Shown here: positions 17,768-24,858 of the stretch, one piece after another
Numbering within the stretch: the first letter of the stretch is position 1
How the letters are laid out: each line of letters starts with the position of its first letter
Assembly (NCBI GenBank): GCA_012513515.1
Contig: JAAZCA010000015.1
Span: 1-24,858 of the forward strand
DNA: 24,858 nt
Direction of reading: 5' to 3'
Origin: Myxococcales bacterium
GTDB taxonomy: Bacteria; UBA10199; 2-02-FULL-44-16; JAAZCA01
Notes under the pieces: generated by a model
What the model was told of the DNA's origin: nothing
Database searches by the model: none
The model's input: the letters and a program-made list of their open reading frames with translations, nothing else
Translations under genes and position numbers: made by a program

Positions 17768-18142
17768 ATGCCGAAATTCGAAGATATGCAGGTGAAGGCC
17801 AAGACTCTCATCGAGGAGGCCCTGGCCCTTTTAAAATCGGGAATGAGCGACGCCGAATTCATCGCCGGCAAGACAGCCACTGCTGCAAAACTTCATATAA
17901 AGTCGAAACAGGGCCGCATAGAAAAATACAGGCTTCTCCATGAATTAGGCGAGCTTTTTCATGCCGCCATTTTGGACGGCAAGCCGGTTCAGATTAGCAA
18001 GAGGATGAAGGAGATATCCCAACAGGTGGCCAAATTGGATAAACTTCTTGCCAGTACCACCAAAAAGATATCATCGCTCACAGTGACCACAAAAACAGCC
18101 GTGACAACCAAGAAAACCACTAAGAAAAAAACCGGTTCCTAG
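17768..18142 (+). CDS. Hypothetical protein with Lys/Thr-rich C-terminal tail, 124 residues
   Basis: No family was recognised. The first 100 residues are predicted helical (VKAKTLIEEALALLKSG, then IEKYRLLHELGELFHAAI and KRMKEISQQVAKLDKLL). The last 25 are nearly only threonine, lysine and valine (TTKTAVTTKKTTKKK), a tail like those of nucleic-acid-binding or histone-H1-like proteins. The start ATG 17768 has AGGAGA eight bases ahead; longer in-frame reading overlaps the SEC-C gene and is not needed. TGTTAGCAT 35 bp upstream could be a -10 region. Confidence 0.75.
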   Translation: MPKFEDMQVKAKTLIEEALALLKSGMSDAEFIAGKTATAAKLHIKSKQGRIEKYRLLHELGELFHAAILDGKPVQISKRMKEISQQVAKLDKLLASTTKKISSLTVTTKTAVTTKKTTKKKTGS

Positions 18143-18325
18143 GCGTGTAGAGCATGGTTATGATTAAGATGACGATGAAGCTGAAGATTCAAGTGAACAA
18201 ATCAGGACACAATCATACCTGTCCACTATCATGATTCGGAACACCTCCATAGCAATTGCTCGGCGTCTTTGCCGCCTTGTACTTGTTCCTCTCATCTGCT
18301 ATTAGAGTTCACTCCGGAGGCTGTC

Positions 18326-19978
18326 ATGTTAAAGAAATTCAACATAACGATGAACGGCAAAAGACTTGTTGTCGATATAGACACCAAGATATGCGATCTC
18401 CTGGAAAAAGCCCCGCACAGGGGAAAACGCACAGCTGTGGGCGCAAAGCTCAACAACCGAGTCGTAGGGTTGAGATACTCACTAAAGTGCTCTGCAGAAA
18501 TCGTGACGATCGACATCTCAGACAGGGAGGGAATGGACATCTACAGGAGAACGGCCAGCACCGTTCTCTACGCCGCAGTTGCCAAGGTCGCACCTGATGC
18601 CAGAATAGTGGTGGGGCAGTCGATAGGCAGCGGCTACTTCTTTGAAATCCACAACCACGTCGTCGATGAAAAATTCATACAGGATGTGGACCGCACGATG
18701 AAGAATATCGTCGCGGCCGACATCCCTATAAGCCGGAAATGGATACCGATAGAAGAAGCGATAGAGATATTCTCTTCTCACAATGCCAGCGACAGGGTCA
18801 AACTCGTAAGCCAGCTCAAGCGTTCCGAAATACCGATGATCTCTATGGGAGATTACAGGGGATATGCCCACGGACCTATCGCATACAAGTCGTCATTGAT
18901 AGACTCCTGGAACCTTGTGCCATACGAGCACGGAATGGTGCTCATCTTCCCCGATTCCGAAGGAAACCTCGAAACCAACTTTTCAGCCCAGCCAAAGCTC
19001 TTTGCCACCTATCTCGAAGCCAAACGCTGGAACGAACTCATGCACATAGAAAATGTCGCAGACCTGAATGAACGATGTATGGGCAGAAAGTCCGACGAGA
19101 TGGTCAAGGTCGCTGAGGCGATCCATGAAAAAAAGATATCAGCCATAGCGGATACGATATCCTCGAACGAAAACCTGAGGCTCATTCTCATATCCGGACC
19201 GACCTCGTCGGGGAAAACCACTTTTTCAAAACGGCTGCGAATACATCTGAAGATTTTCGGACTGGAACCGGTCACCATATCACTGGACAACTACTATCTC
19301 GACCGCGACGACTCACCAAGGCATCCGGATGGAACTTATGATTTTGAAACTATCAATGCCCTTGACCTGGAGCTTTTCAACGACCACCTGACAAAACTTT
19401 TAAAGGGCAAGGAAATCGAGATGCCCGCATACTCATTCTCTATAGGTAAAAGGGATCCATCCAAACTCACTAGAATGAAGCTTGGGCGCGGTCAGATTAT
19501 AATCGTTGAAGGGATACACGGCCTGAACGAGGAACTCACGAAGTCGGTGCCCCATCAAAATAAGTTCAAGATATATGTTTCGGCGCTGACCCAACTTTGT
19601 CTCGACGATCACAATAGGATATTCACCACGGATACAAGGCTCTGCAGGAGAATAATACGCGACAGGCTCTTCAGAGGAACCACCGCAGCCGACACTATAG
19701 AGGGATGGCAGAGCGTGCGCCACGGGGAAAAGAAATACATTTTTCCGTACCAGGAAAACGCGGACGTGATGTTCAACTCGGCTCTGCCGTATGAGCACTC
19801 ACTGCTAAAGCCATATGCGGAAAAATTCCTGGCCGAGGTCCCTCGCGAACATCCTTCGTATATGGAAGCCTACAGACTCACAAAATTCTTCTCCTTCTTC
19901 ATACCCATCCTGTCGAGGGAAGTGCCACACACATCGATACTGAGGGAATTCATCGGGGACAGTGCATTTCGTTATTGA
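18326..19978 (+). CDS. Nucleoside (uridine) kinase fused to TGS and tRNA_SAD-like domains
   Basis: 550 residues. The N-terminus (about 1-65) is a TGS-like beta-grasp domain. Residues about 70-260 resemble the second additional domain of threonyl-tRNA synthetase (IGSGYFFEI, then DYRGYAHGP). The C-terminal half is a phosphoribulokinase/uridine kinase domain, with Walker A GPTSSGKTT (291-299), SLDNYYLDRDDSPRHPDG, the PAYSFSIGKR loop and IIIVEGIHGLN. Such fusions are known in many bacteria and are annotated as nucleoside kinases; the role of the ThrRS-like half is unclear. The chosen ATG has CCGGAGG six bases ahead; a longer frame upstream lacks support. It is a single gene. Confidence 0.9.
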   Translation: MLKKFNITMNGKRLVVDIDTKICDLLEKAPHRGKRTAVGAKLNNRVVGLRYSLKCSAEIVTIDISDREGMDIYRRTASTVLYAAVAKVAPDARIVVGQSIGSGYFFEIHNHVVDEKFIQDVDRTMKNIVAADIPISRKWIPIEEAIEIFSSHNASDRVKLVSQLKRSEIPMISMGDYRGYAHGPIAYKSSLIDSWNLVPYEHGMVLIFPDSEGNLETNFSAQPKLFATYLEAKRWNELMHIENVADLNERCMGRKSDEMVKVAEAIHEKKISAIADTISSNENLRLILISGPTSSGKTTFSKRLRIHLKIFGLEPVTISLDNYYLDRDDSPRHPDGTYDFETINALDLELFNDHLTKLLKGKEIEMPAYSFSIGKRDPSKLTRMKLGRGQIIIVEGIHGLNEELTKSVPHQNKFKIYVSALTQLCLDDHNRIFTTDTRLCRRIIRDRLFRGTTAADTIEGWQSVRHGEKKYIFPYQENADVMFNSALPYEHSLLKPYAEKFLAEVPREHPSYMEAYRLTKFFSFFIPILSREVPHTSILREFIGDSAFRY

Positions 19979-20075
19979 CCGAAATGCCCGCCCGTTTATT
20001 CACGTGTCCCCGTCTGCCGACGGCTCACCAGTTACGCGTTACTGTTTACAGTTGCTCGGAAATGATGTTTTTGAA

Positions 20076-20756
20076 TCAATTATGCAGCCTTCTCTTCTTG
20101 TTTTTCTCTATCAGCTTTAGCTTGCCGCGAAGGCCGTAGTCGAAGGGGCGCAGCACCGGTATATCCAGAGCCAGTATCTTCTGAAGGATTTTATCCTCCG
20201 GATAGCTCTCTTTTATCTCCTGTGCGTACTCGAAAGCAGTAAGGATCTCACCTATGCAATAATCGACGTATTCACCATCATCTTCAAAAGGTATGAGCTG
20301 TCCCCTCTCAGCCAGCATCACCGCGAGAGAGGTGCAAAATTTTACTTCATCCTCGGGACGTAAGCGGATGAAATAGTCTGACATAATCCTGCCGATGACT
20401 ATTCTCATATCTCGCACTATCTCGCCAAGGGCCTCTATCGATTTCCCCAGATGTCTCTCCGTAAGAAAAAACTCGAAGAGGTCGAGAAGATTCCTGACCT
20501 CATTTTCAATGGGCGCAAGCGATATATCCATCCCCTTCTTTTGTATGCTCATGAGGGCAGAGTAGCAAATAGATGGCGATGAGCCAACCTTTTCTTGTAA
20601 GAACGAAATCTGCAACACATTAAACCGGAAAATGATCCTGCGGATGTATGAATACGCTTCACTTAGCCGGTTTTCATGCAGTTTCACGAAACGCATAAAA
20701 ACCCCAGCTGAAAGAGTTTCCTTAACAATCAACGATTTGCATCGGTATCTCGACAT
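20076..20756 (-). CDS. Hypothetical helical protein, start uncertain
   Basis: No family was recognised. The frame is convincing from about 20531 down to the stop at 20076: amphipathic helices such as IENEVRNLLDLFEFFLTERH, an EALGEIVRDMRIVIGRIMSD block, a PEDEVKFCTSLAVMLAERGQ segment and a basic end (KLKLIEKNKKRRLHN). There is no signal peptide or membrane segment. Upstream the reading is less protein-like, and no start has a good ribosome site. Options are ATG 20756 (used here), 20696, 20552 and 20531 (AAGAAGGGG directly in front), or TTG 20825, which would nearly collide with the divergent gene at 20840. The true protein may be only about 151 residues. Confidence 0.6.
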   Translation of the reverse strand: MSRYRCKSLIVKETLSAGVFMRFVKLHENRLSEAYSYIRRIIFRFNVLQISFLQEKVGSSPSICYSALMSIQKKGMDISLAPIENEVRNLLDLFEFFLTERHLGKSIEALGEIVRDMRIVIGRIMSDYFIRLRPEDEVKFCTSLAVMLAERGQLIPFEDDGEYVDYCIGEILTAFEYAQEIKESYPEDKILQKILALDIPVLRPFDYGLRGKLKLIEKNKKRRLHN

Positions 20757-20839
20757 TTCATCATATGGCACGGCGATTGCTTTGATGAAAGCAGCAAGAA
20801 GCGATCGATCGCCAAGCGGTTTCAAAATCAGGGAGGAAT

Positions 20840-21031
20840 ATGAGTTCGATTCAAGCGAAGGATGTCTTCACCATAATAGAGGGAAAGGAGGGAAAATCCA
20901 GGTGGGTCAAAATAGGATCCGCCTACGGAAACAAGGACGGCTCGATAAATGTCATACTCGACGCCCTCCCTTGTGACGGCAAGGTTCAGATACGTGAAAA
21001 AAGGAAAACTGAAGTCAAAACTTCTGAATGA
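20840..21031 (+). CDS. Small conserved-looking protein, 63 residues
   Basis: The pattern VKIGSAYGNKDGSINVILDA followed by LPCDGKVQIRE recalls small proteins of many proteobacteria with a K-I-G-x-A-x-x-N-K-D-G core and L-D-A-L-P, of unknown function. It is probably a small beta-rich cytosolic protein. GGGAGGAAT precedes the ATG, and the comEA-like gene starts 15 bp after the stop, so the two share an mRNA. The charged tail (REKRKTEVKTSE) is probably disordered. Confidence 0.75.
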   Translation: MSSIQAKDVFTIIEGKEGKSRWVKIGSAYGNKDGSINVILDALPCDGKVQIREKRKTEVKTSE

Positions 21032-21046
21032 GAAAAGGAGACTTAC

Positions 21047-21385
21047 ATGAAAAGAAGTAATGGAATGAAATCAATAGCGTTAATCGCCGGACTGCTGGGG
21101 CTTCTGTGCATAGCCGGAAACTCCTTCGCCGCAAAGCCGCCTCCGCAGTCGCCGGTGGATCTCTCAACGGCCACCGTCGAACAGCTGGTGGCGCTCCCAG
21201 GGATAGGACAGGCCAAAGCCCAGGCGATAGTCGAATATCGCGCACAGAACGGCATCGCTGTGAAGGAAGACCTTCTGAACGTAAAAGGAATAGGTCAGGC
21301 GTTGCTGGCAAAGATAAGCGAACACATAACCATATCCAATGGGCAGAAGAAAACATCTGGCATGGCGGAAAAGGTCGTCAGGTAA
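21047..21385 (+). CDS. ComEA-like secreted helix-hairpin-helix protein
   Basis: 112 residues. The N-terminal signal peptide (MKRSNGMKS, hydrophobic core, NSFAA) sends it to the periplasm. A double helix-hairpin-helix module follows: VDLSTATVEQLVALPGIGQA, then KAQAIVEYRAQNG and DLLNVKGIGQALLAKI. This is the ComEA DNA-binding fold, used to pull in DNA during natural transformation. The membrane anchor of Gram-positive ComEA is replaced by a cleavable signal, as in Gram-negative versions. AAAAGGAGA precedes the ATG. No other competence gene is in the window, so a role in DNA uptake is inferred. Confidence 0.88.
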   Translation: MKRSNGMKSIALIAGLLGLLCIAGNSFAAKPPPQSPVDLSTATVEQLVALPGIGQAKAQAIVEYRAQNGIAVKEDLLNVKGIGQALLAKISEHITISNGQKKTSGMAEKVVR

Positions 21386-21408
21386 TCGGCGTTTTTCGTC
21401 AACAAGTC

Positions 21409-21445
21409 GGGGCTCGCGGCTTGGGTCGGCCGCGGGCCCTTTCTT
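21409..21445 (+). terminator. Terminator after the comEA-like gene
   Basis: GGGGCTCGCGGC (21409-21420) pairs with GCCGCGGGCCC (21429-21439) around a short loop, with one G-U pair and a small slip, followed by TTTCTT. It separates the comEA-like gene from the esterase. Confidence 0.75.
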
Positions 21446-21479
21446 GTAAATACCGACCGCATGTGCTAGCCTGCCCTTC

Positions 21480-22211
21480 GTGAAAGACGGATGTCTCATT
21501 TTACACGGCCTGACCGGTACCCCCGATACAGTATCATCTTTCAGGCGCGTATTTCTTGACGCAGGGTTCAACATATCGGCGCCATGCCTGGCCGGACACG
21601 GCGAAAGCATCGAAGAACTTTCCAAGGTAAAGTGGCAGGACTGGTATAACAGCGTAAGGATAGCCTATTCAACGCTGAAAAGAGACTCACACAGAATTTT
21701 CTGCGCAGGGACCTCCCTTGGCGCGCTCCTCTCCTTGAAGCTCGCGATAGACGAAGGCTGGGGGGTCAGGGCGATATCGGTTATAGGCACGCCGCTCAGG
21801 CTTTCCAGGCTTGAGAGCGTCGCGCTAACAATAGTCAGATATTCGCCGTTGAGATTCATGATAAAATCGATTCCCAAGGATCTCACGAAAAGTGTCGCAG
21901 ATCCGGAAGGAAGAAAGCGCTATGAGCTCATGAGCCTGCCGCGCCTCCCCGTTCACGCGGTCCATGAGTTGACGAAGCTCCAGTGCGAGGTAGCGAAAGG
22001 GCTGCAAAAAATTTCCCATCCCCTGCTGGTGATGCACGGCAGGGAAGACAAAGTCGCACCCTTATTCAACGCGGATATATTGAGGAATTCAGTATCATCA
22101 AAAATAGTCGAAAGCGTCATATTGAATGGTTGCAAACACGTGCTCACTATGGACTACGAAAGGGTCCGCGTCGCCAAAACGGCACTATACTTTTTCAAGC
22201 GCTTTGCATAA
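21480..22211 (+). CDS. Alpha/beta hydrolase, carboxylesterase / monoacylglycerol lipase type
   Basis: 243 residues, cytosolic. The oxyanion motif LHGLTGTP opens the protein. The nucleophile elbow is GTSLGA (Ser at about 79), the acid is Asp in HGREDKVAP and the base is His in GCKHVLTMD near the end, so the triad is complete. Size and motifs match Est30-like carboxylesterases, which cleave short-chain esters. The start is GTG at 21480. An in-frame TAA at 21447 excludes anything further upstream, and no ribosome site is seen, so the message may be leaderless (TTGTAA and TAGCCT, 17 bp apart, sit at 21444 and 21467). The barrel-protein gene follows after 30 bp. Confidence 0.88.
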   Translation: MKDGCLILHGLTGTPDTVSSFRRVFLDAGFNISAPCLAGHGESIEELSKVKWQDWYNSVRIAYSTLKRDSHRIFCAGTSLGALLSLKLAIDEGWGVRAISVIGTPLRLSRLESVALTIVRYSPLRFMIKSIPKDLTKSVADPEGRKRYELMSLPRLPVHAVHELTKLQCEVAKGLQKISHPLLVMHGREDKVAPLFNADILRNSVSSKIVESVILNGCKHVLTMDYERVRVAKTALYFFKRFA

Positions 22212-22241
22212 AATGCGCAAATTAAATATGGAGGTTTTGAT

Positions 22242-22955
22242 ATGAAAAAAATTTTAACACTGGCAGCTGTTCTGTTTTTATCACTTCCTGCGGCGCTTTT
22301 GGCCGAGGAGATTCTTTTGGAAGAATATGAGATCACTGGAAATATCGAAGAGATAAATCTGGAACCGGCACCCGCGAGCTCTCCTACAAAAAGAAATCCC
22401 AAAAAGGCCACATCATATGAAAGACCGGCCAGCCGAAGCAGCCAGCAAGTAGGTGAAGTCGAGGTAAGCATAGACAAACGTGTCAAGATAGCTCCGGCTT
22501 TCACGGCCGAGCCGAGAGAGGGGACCTTCAGGGTAGGGCTTGTCGGCCCCGGCATCTACGTGGGGAACAAGGGAATAGACACGATGATGGGGATAGGAGC
22601 AGAGGGCGAGTATTTCATCTTTGAAAGGTTGTCAGCCGGAATGAAAATTCAGGTGGCCACGGACTTCGCCAGCAACAACGAGCTCAATTCGATTCTAAGC
22701 TTCATCCCGCAGGCAAGATACCTCTTCGATTTTGACAGCCATCCGAGGTGGACGGCCTATGTACAGGCCGGGGCAGGGATAGCCCTCCTAGACGGCAGCT
22801 CTGTTGCCGCAGATATCGCCATACCCGGCGGAGGAATATGGTGGCAGTACAACGAAAAACTTTCCATTGGTCTCGACCTTTCATTGCACATACTTGCCAG
22901 AAGTTCGACGGCGGTGGCCTTTTTCGCCGGACCGGCATTTAGATACCAGTTCTGA
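22242..22955 (+). CDS. Outer membrane beta-barrel protein, unknown role
   Basis: 237 residues with a clear signal peptide (MKKILTLAAVLFLSLPAALLAEE). A proline/serine/lysine-rich linker (about 45-75) precedes a C-terminal barrel region from about 90, with alternating strands (FRVGLVGPGIYV, GIGAEGEYFIFERL, QARYLFDF, WTAYVQAGAGIALL) and a terminal phenylalanine in FRYQF, the usual signal for barrel assembly. It resembles small OMP_b-brl proteins; the substrate is unknown. TGGAGG precedes the ATG. It overlaps the adenine deaminase start by one base (TGATG), so the two are coupled. Confidence 0.8.
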   Translation: MKKILTLAAVLFLSLPAALLAEEILLEEYEITGNIEEINLEPAPASSPTKRNPKKATSYERPASRSSQQVGEVEVSIDKRVKIAPAFTAEPREGTFRVGLVGPGIYVGNKGIDTMMGIGAEGEYFIFERLSAGMKIQVATDFASNNELNSILSFIPQARYLFDFDSHPRWTAYVQAGAGIALLDGSSVAADIAIPGGGIWWQYNEKLSIGLDLSLHILARSSTAVAFFAGPAFRYQF

Positions 22956-24676
22956 TGAAAAAATATCAGATCAAACACAGGATAGATGTCGCAGCTGGAA
23001 GAAAACCTGCAGACCTCCTGCTGAAAAACTGCAGGGTCGTCTCCGTTCTCGCCGATGAAGTGGTCAATACCAGCGTGGCGATAGCCGACGGCGTCATAGT
23101 TGGTTTTGGCAATTACAGCGCCAAAAAAGAGATCGACCTGGGCGGAGGATATCTCTCCGCCGGCCTCATTGACAGCCATATACATATCGAAAGCACTTTG
23201 CTCGTACCTCAGGAATTCGCAAAGACGGCACTCATCCACGGTACGACCGCGGTAATAGCCGACCCCCATGAAATCGCGAATGTCATGGGCGCCGCCGGAA
23301 TACGCTGGATGATCAAGGCCAGCGAGGGGCTCCCTCTCGACATCAACATAGTGCTTCCATCGTGCGTTCCCGCCTCCAGATTTGAAAGCCCGTGGGGCAC
23401 CTTTGGCAGCAGCGATCTGAAAAAACTGGCCTCGCTTCCGAGGGTGATCGGAATCGGCGAAGTCATGAATTATCCGAAAGTCATTGCAGGAGATCCCGAA
23501 TTCCTCAGGAAGATCCGCCTGATCCCAGGAATGCGCGTCGACGGACATGCACCGGGGCTCACCGGCAAAGATCTAAACGCGTACATAGCGGCTGGAATAC
23601 ACTCCGACCATGAAAGCACAAAGGCATCCGAGGCAAAGGAAAAGCTCCTTGCGGGTCTGCACATAATGGTACGAGAAGGAAGTTCGGAAAAGAATCTCAA
23701 CGAGATAGCCAAAATCATCACCCCCGCAAATTCACACCGTTGCTTTTTCTGCTCGGACGACAGGAGCGCCCACGACCTGGTTAACAAGGGCCACATAGAT
23801 GAAATACTTCGCATGGCGGTGCGTGCGGGAATACCTCCGATCACCGCCCTGCAGATGGCCACGAACAACGCCCCCTATTATTTCCGTATCAAGCGGAGAA
23901 AAGGGGCGGTGGCCGTAGGGTATGCTGCAGACCTGGTGGTTTTTGACAGCCTGAAAAAATTCAACGCCAGAATGGTATTCAAAGAAGGAAAGCTTGCCGC
24001 CAAAGATGGTGAGATCTTAATTCCCTGCAAGGCCAATTTCGCCCCGAAGGTAGAAAATAGCGTAAACCTCGCTCGCACAGAACTCGAAGTTTTCAGGGTA
24101 AAAGCCCAAGCTGGAAAAATGAGGGTCATGAGGATCATCCCCGGCCAGATAACCACGGAGCTCGAAACAGCAAGGCCATCAGTATCCGATGGCCTTGTTG
24201 AATCGGATATTTCTAGGGATCTCCTGAAGGTTACAGTTTTGGAGCGTCATCACGCCAGCGGAAGATTTTGCACCGGCTTCGTCAGGGGATTCGGCCTGAA
24301 AAAAGGCGCGATAGCCTCCACCGTATGCCATGATGCGCACAACATAGTGGTGGTTGGAACAAATGATCGCGATATGCTCTGCGCCGTCATAGAACTCGTA
24401 AGATGCAAAGGGGGATTCGTAGCCACATGCGGTGAAAAGGTAGTGGACTCTCTGCCGCTTCCAGTCGCAGGGCTAATGTCCAACATGCCAGCGGCAGATG
24501 TAGCCTCCGCTTACACCAGGATAGAAAAAACGCTGAAAAAGCTTGGTTCTGCTGTCGATGACGCATTCCTGACCATGTCCTTTCTGTCGCTCTCGGTGAT
24601 ACCGAAGATCAGAATCACGGACCGCGGCATCATAGACGTAAACGGAGACAGAATAGTCCCCCTCTTCCTGAAATAG
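22955..24676 (+). CDS. ade: Adenine deaminase
   Basis: Converts adenine to hypoxanthine and ammonia in purine salvage; cytosolic amidohydrolase with a binuclear metal centre. 573 residues, family length. Metal and catalytic residues are visible: DSHIHIES (His75, His77), ADPHEIANV (His105), GEVMNY (Glu169), DGHAPGL (His198), SDHE (His219) and CSDDR (Asp268/269). The C-terminal adenine-deaminase domain is complete (GFGLKKGAIASTVCHDAHN). The ATG overlaps the stop of the barrel protein by one base and lacks its own ribosome site, so it is read by re-initiation. No terminator is seen; a 141-bp repeat follows 41 bp later. Confidence 0.96.
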   Translation: MKKYQIKHRIDVAAGRKPADLLLKNCRVVSVLADEVVNTSVAIADGVIVGFGNYSAKKEIDLGGGYLSAGLIDSHIHIESTLLVPQEFAKTALIHGTTAVIADPHEIANVMGAAGIRWMIKASEGLPLDINIVLPSCVPASRFESPWGTFGSSDLKKLASLPRVIGIGEVMNYPKVIAGDPEFLRKIRLIPGMRVDGHAPGLTGKDLNAYIAAGIHSDHESTKASEAKEKLLAGLHIMVREGSSEKNLNEIAKIITPANSHRCFFCSDDRSAHDLVNKGHIDEILRMAVRAGIPPITALQMATNNAPYYFRIKRRKGAVAVGYAADLVVFDSLKKFNARMVFKEGKLAAKDGEILIPCKANFAPKVENSVNLARTELEVFRVKAQAGKMRVMRIIPGQITTELETARPSVSDGLVESDISRDLLKVTVLERHHASGRFCTGFVRGFGLKKGAIASTVCHDAHNIVVVGTNDRDMLCAVIELVRCKGGFVATCGEKVVDSLPLPVAGLMSNMPAADVASAYTRIEKTLKKLGSAVDDAFLTMSFLSLSVIPKIRITDRGIIDVNGDRIVPLFLK

Positions 24677-24717
24677 TACGCCCCGCCAGAGACATGAATT
24701 CAAATTTAGGAATCTCT

Positions 24718-24858
24718 GAAAAGCTAGCTGTAACAATAACTTCGACCATGGACGATTGACCATAGACCAAAACATCAAGAAGCTAGAACCTAGAAGTGAG
24801 AAGCAATATTTTTACAGGCGAGGTTTTTCTAGCTTCTAACCTCTCGCTTCTAGCTTCT
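24718..24858 (+). repeat. 141-bp dispersed repeat, copy B (runs to window edge)
   Basis: Gapless match (133 of 141) to the reverse complement of 8650-8790. It starts 41 bp after the adenine deaminase stop and may continue outside the window. The arms AGAAGCTAGAA (24778-24788) and TTCTAGCTTCT (24848-24858) are perfectly complementary here. Confidence 0.9.

Noticed and set aside
22757-23548. 263-codon minus-strand frame opposite the barrel protein and ade
   Set aside because: It crosses two well-supported genes and has no independent signal.

Overview
The window looks like chromosomal core sequence from a Gram-negative bacterium of deltaproteobacterial grade (Desulfobacterota, Myxococcota, Bdellovibrionota or a candidate relative; this placement is inference). 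The grounds are an OprP-like porin and a second outer-membrane barrel protein with a signal peptide and terminal Phe, a lipoprotein, a CarD/CdnL regulator next to ispD-ispF-cysS, and a monomeric isocitrate dehydrogenase. Most starts have strong GGAGG-type ribosome sites. There is no prophage, transposase gene or CRISPR array. What is accessory here is non-coding: small dispersed repeats and decayed gene remnants.

Left part (1-6900, all minus strand): a porin cut by the window edge with its own promoter; a frame-broken relic translationally coupled to uvrB; then a housekeeping operon read ispD > ispF > cysS > uvrB. ispD and ispF overlap by ATGA and supply consecutive MEP-pathway isoprenoid enzymes. 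carD lies upstream as its own unit, with a promoter (TTGACG/TATATA) and an intrinsic terminator.

Middle part (6900-11900): tRNA-Phe(GAA) with a TTGACA promoter, two small unknown genes in one minus-strand operon, a repeat-rich spacer (a hairpin REP unit, a MITE-like unit with 16-bp terminal inverted repeats, and a 141-bp repeat), a flippase-like membrane protein (LPG synthase transmembrane family), a divergent glycogen-synthase-like glycosyltransferase, and a spacer that seems to hold the C-terminal wreck of another gene.

Right part (11900-24858, mostly plus strand): a lipoprotein with a fibronectin III domain and delta-60-type repeats, monomeric NADP-type isocitrate dehydrogenase followed by two hairpin terminators, tRNA-Asn(GTT) on the minus strand with a nearby duplication of its 3' end, a SEC-C protein, a small Lys/Thr-tailed protein, a TGS/tRNA_SAD-uridine kinase fusion, an unknown minus-strand gene, a 63-residue protein with a ComEA-like helix-hairpin-helix protein, then an esterase, an outer-membrane barrel protein and adenine deaminase in close array. 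The window ends inside a second copy of the 141-bp repeat, inverted relative to the first but in the same orientation relative to the gene it follows.

The best leads are the 141-bp 3'-flanking hairpin repeat (about 94% identical copies, one difference keeping a base pair), the MITE-like unit that contains one copy, the degenerate GT5-like enzyme, and several gene remnants. No clearly new multi-gene system is evident.
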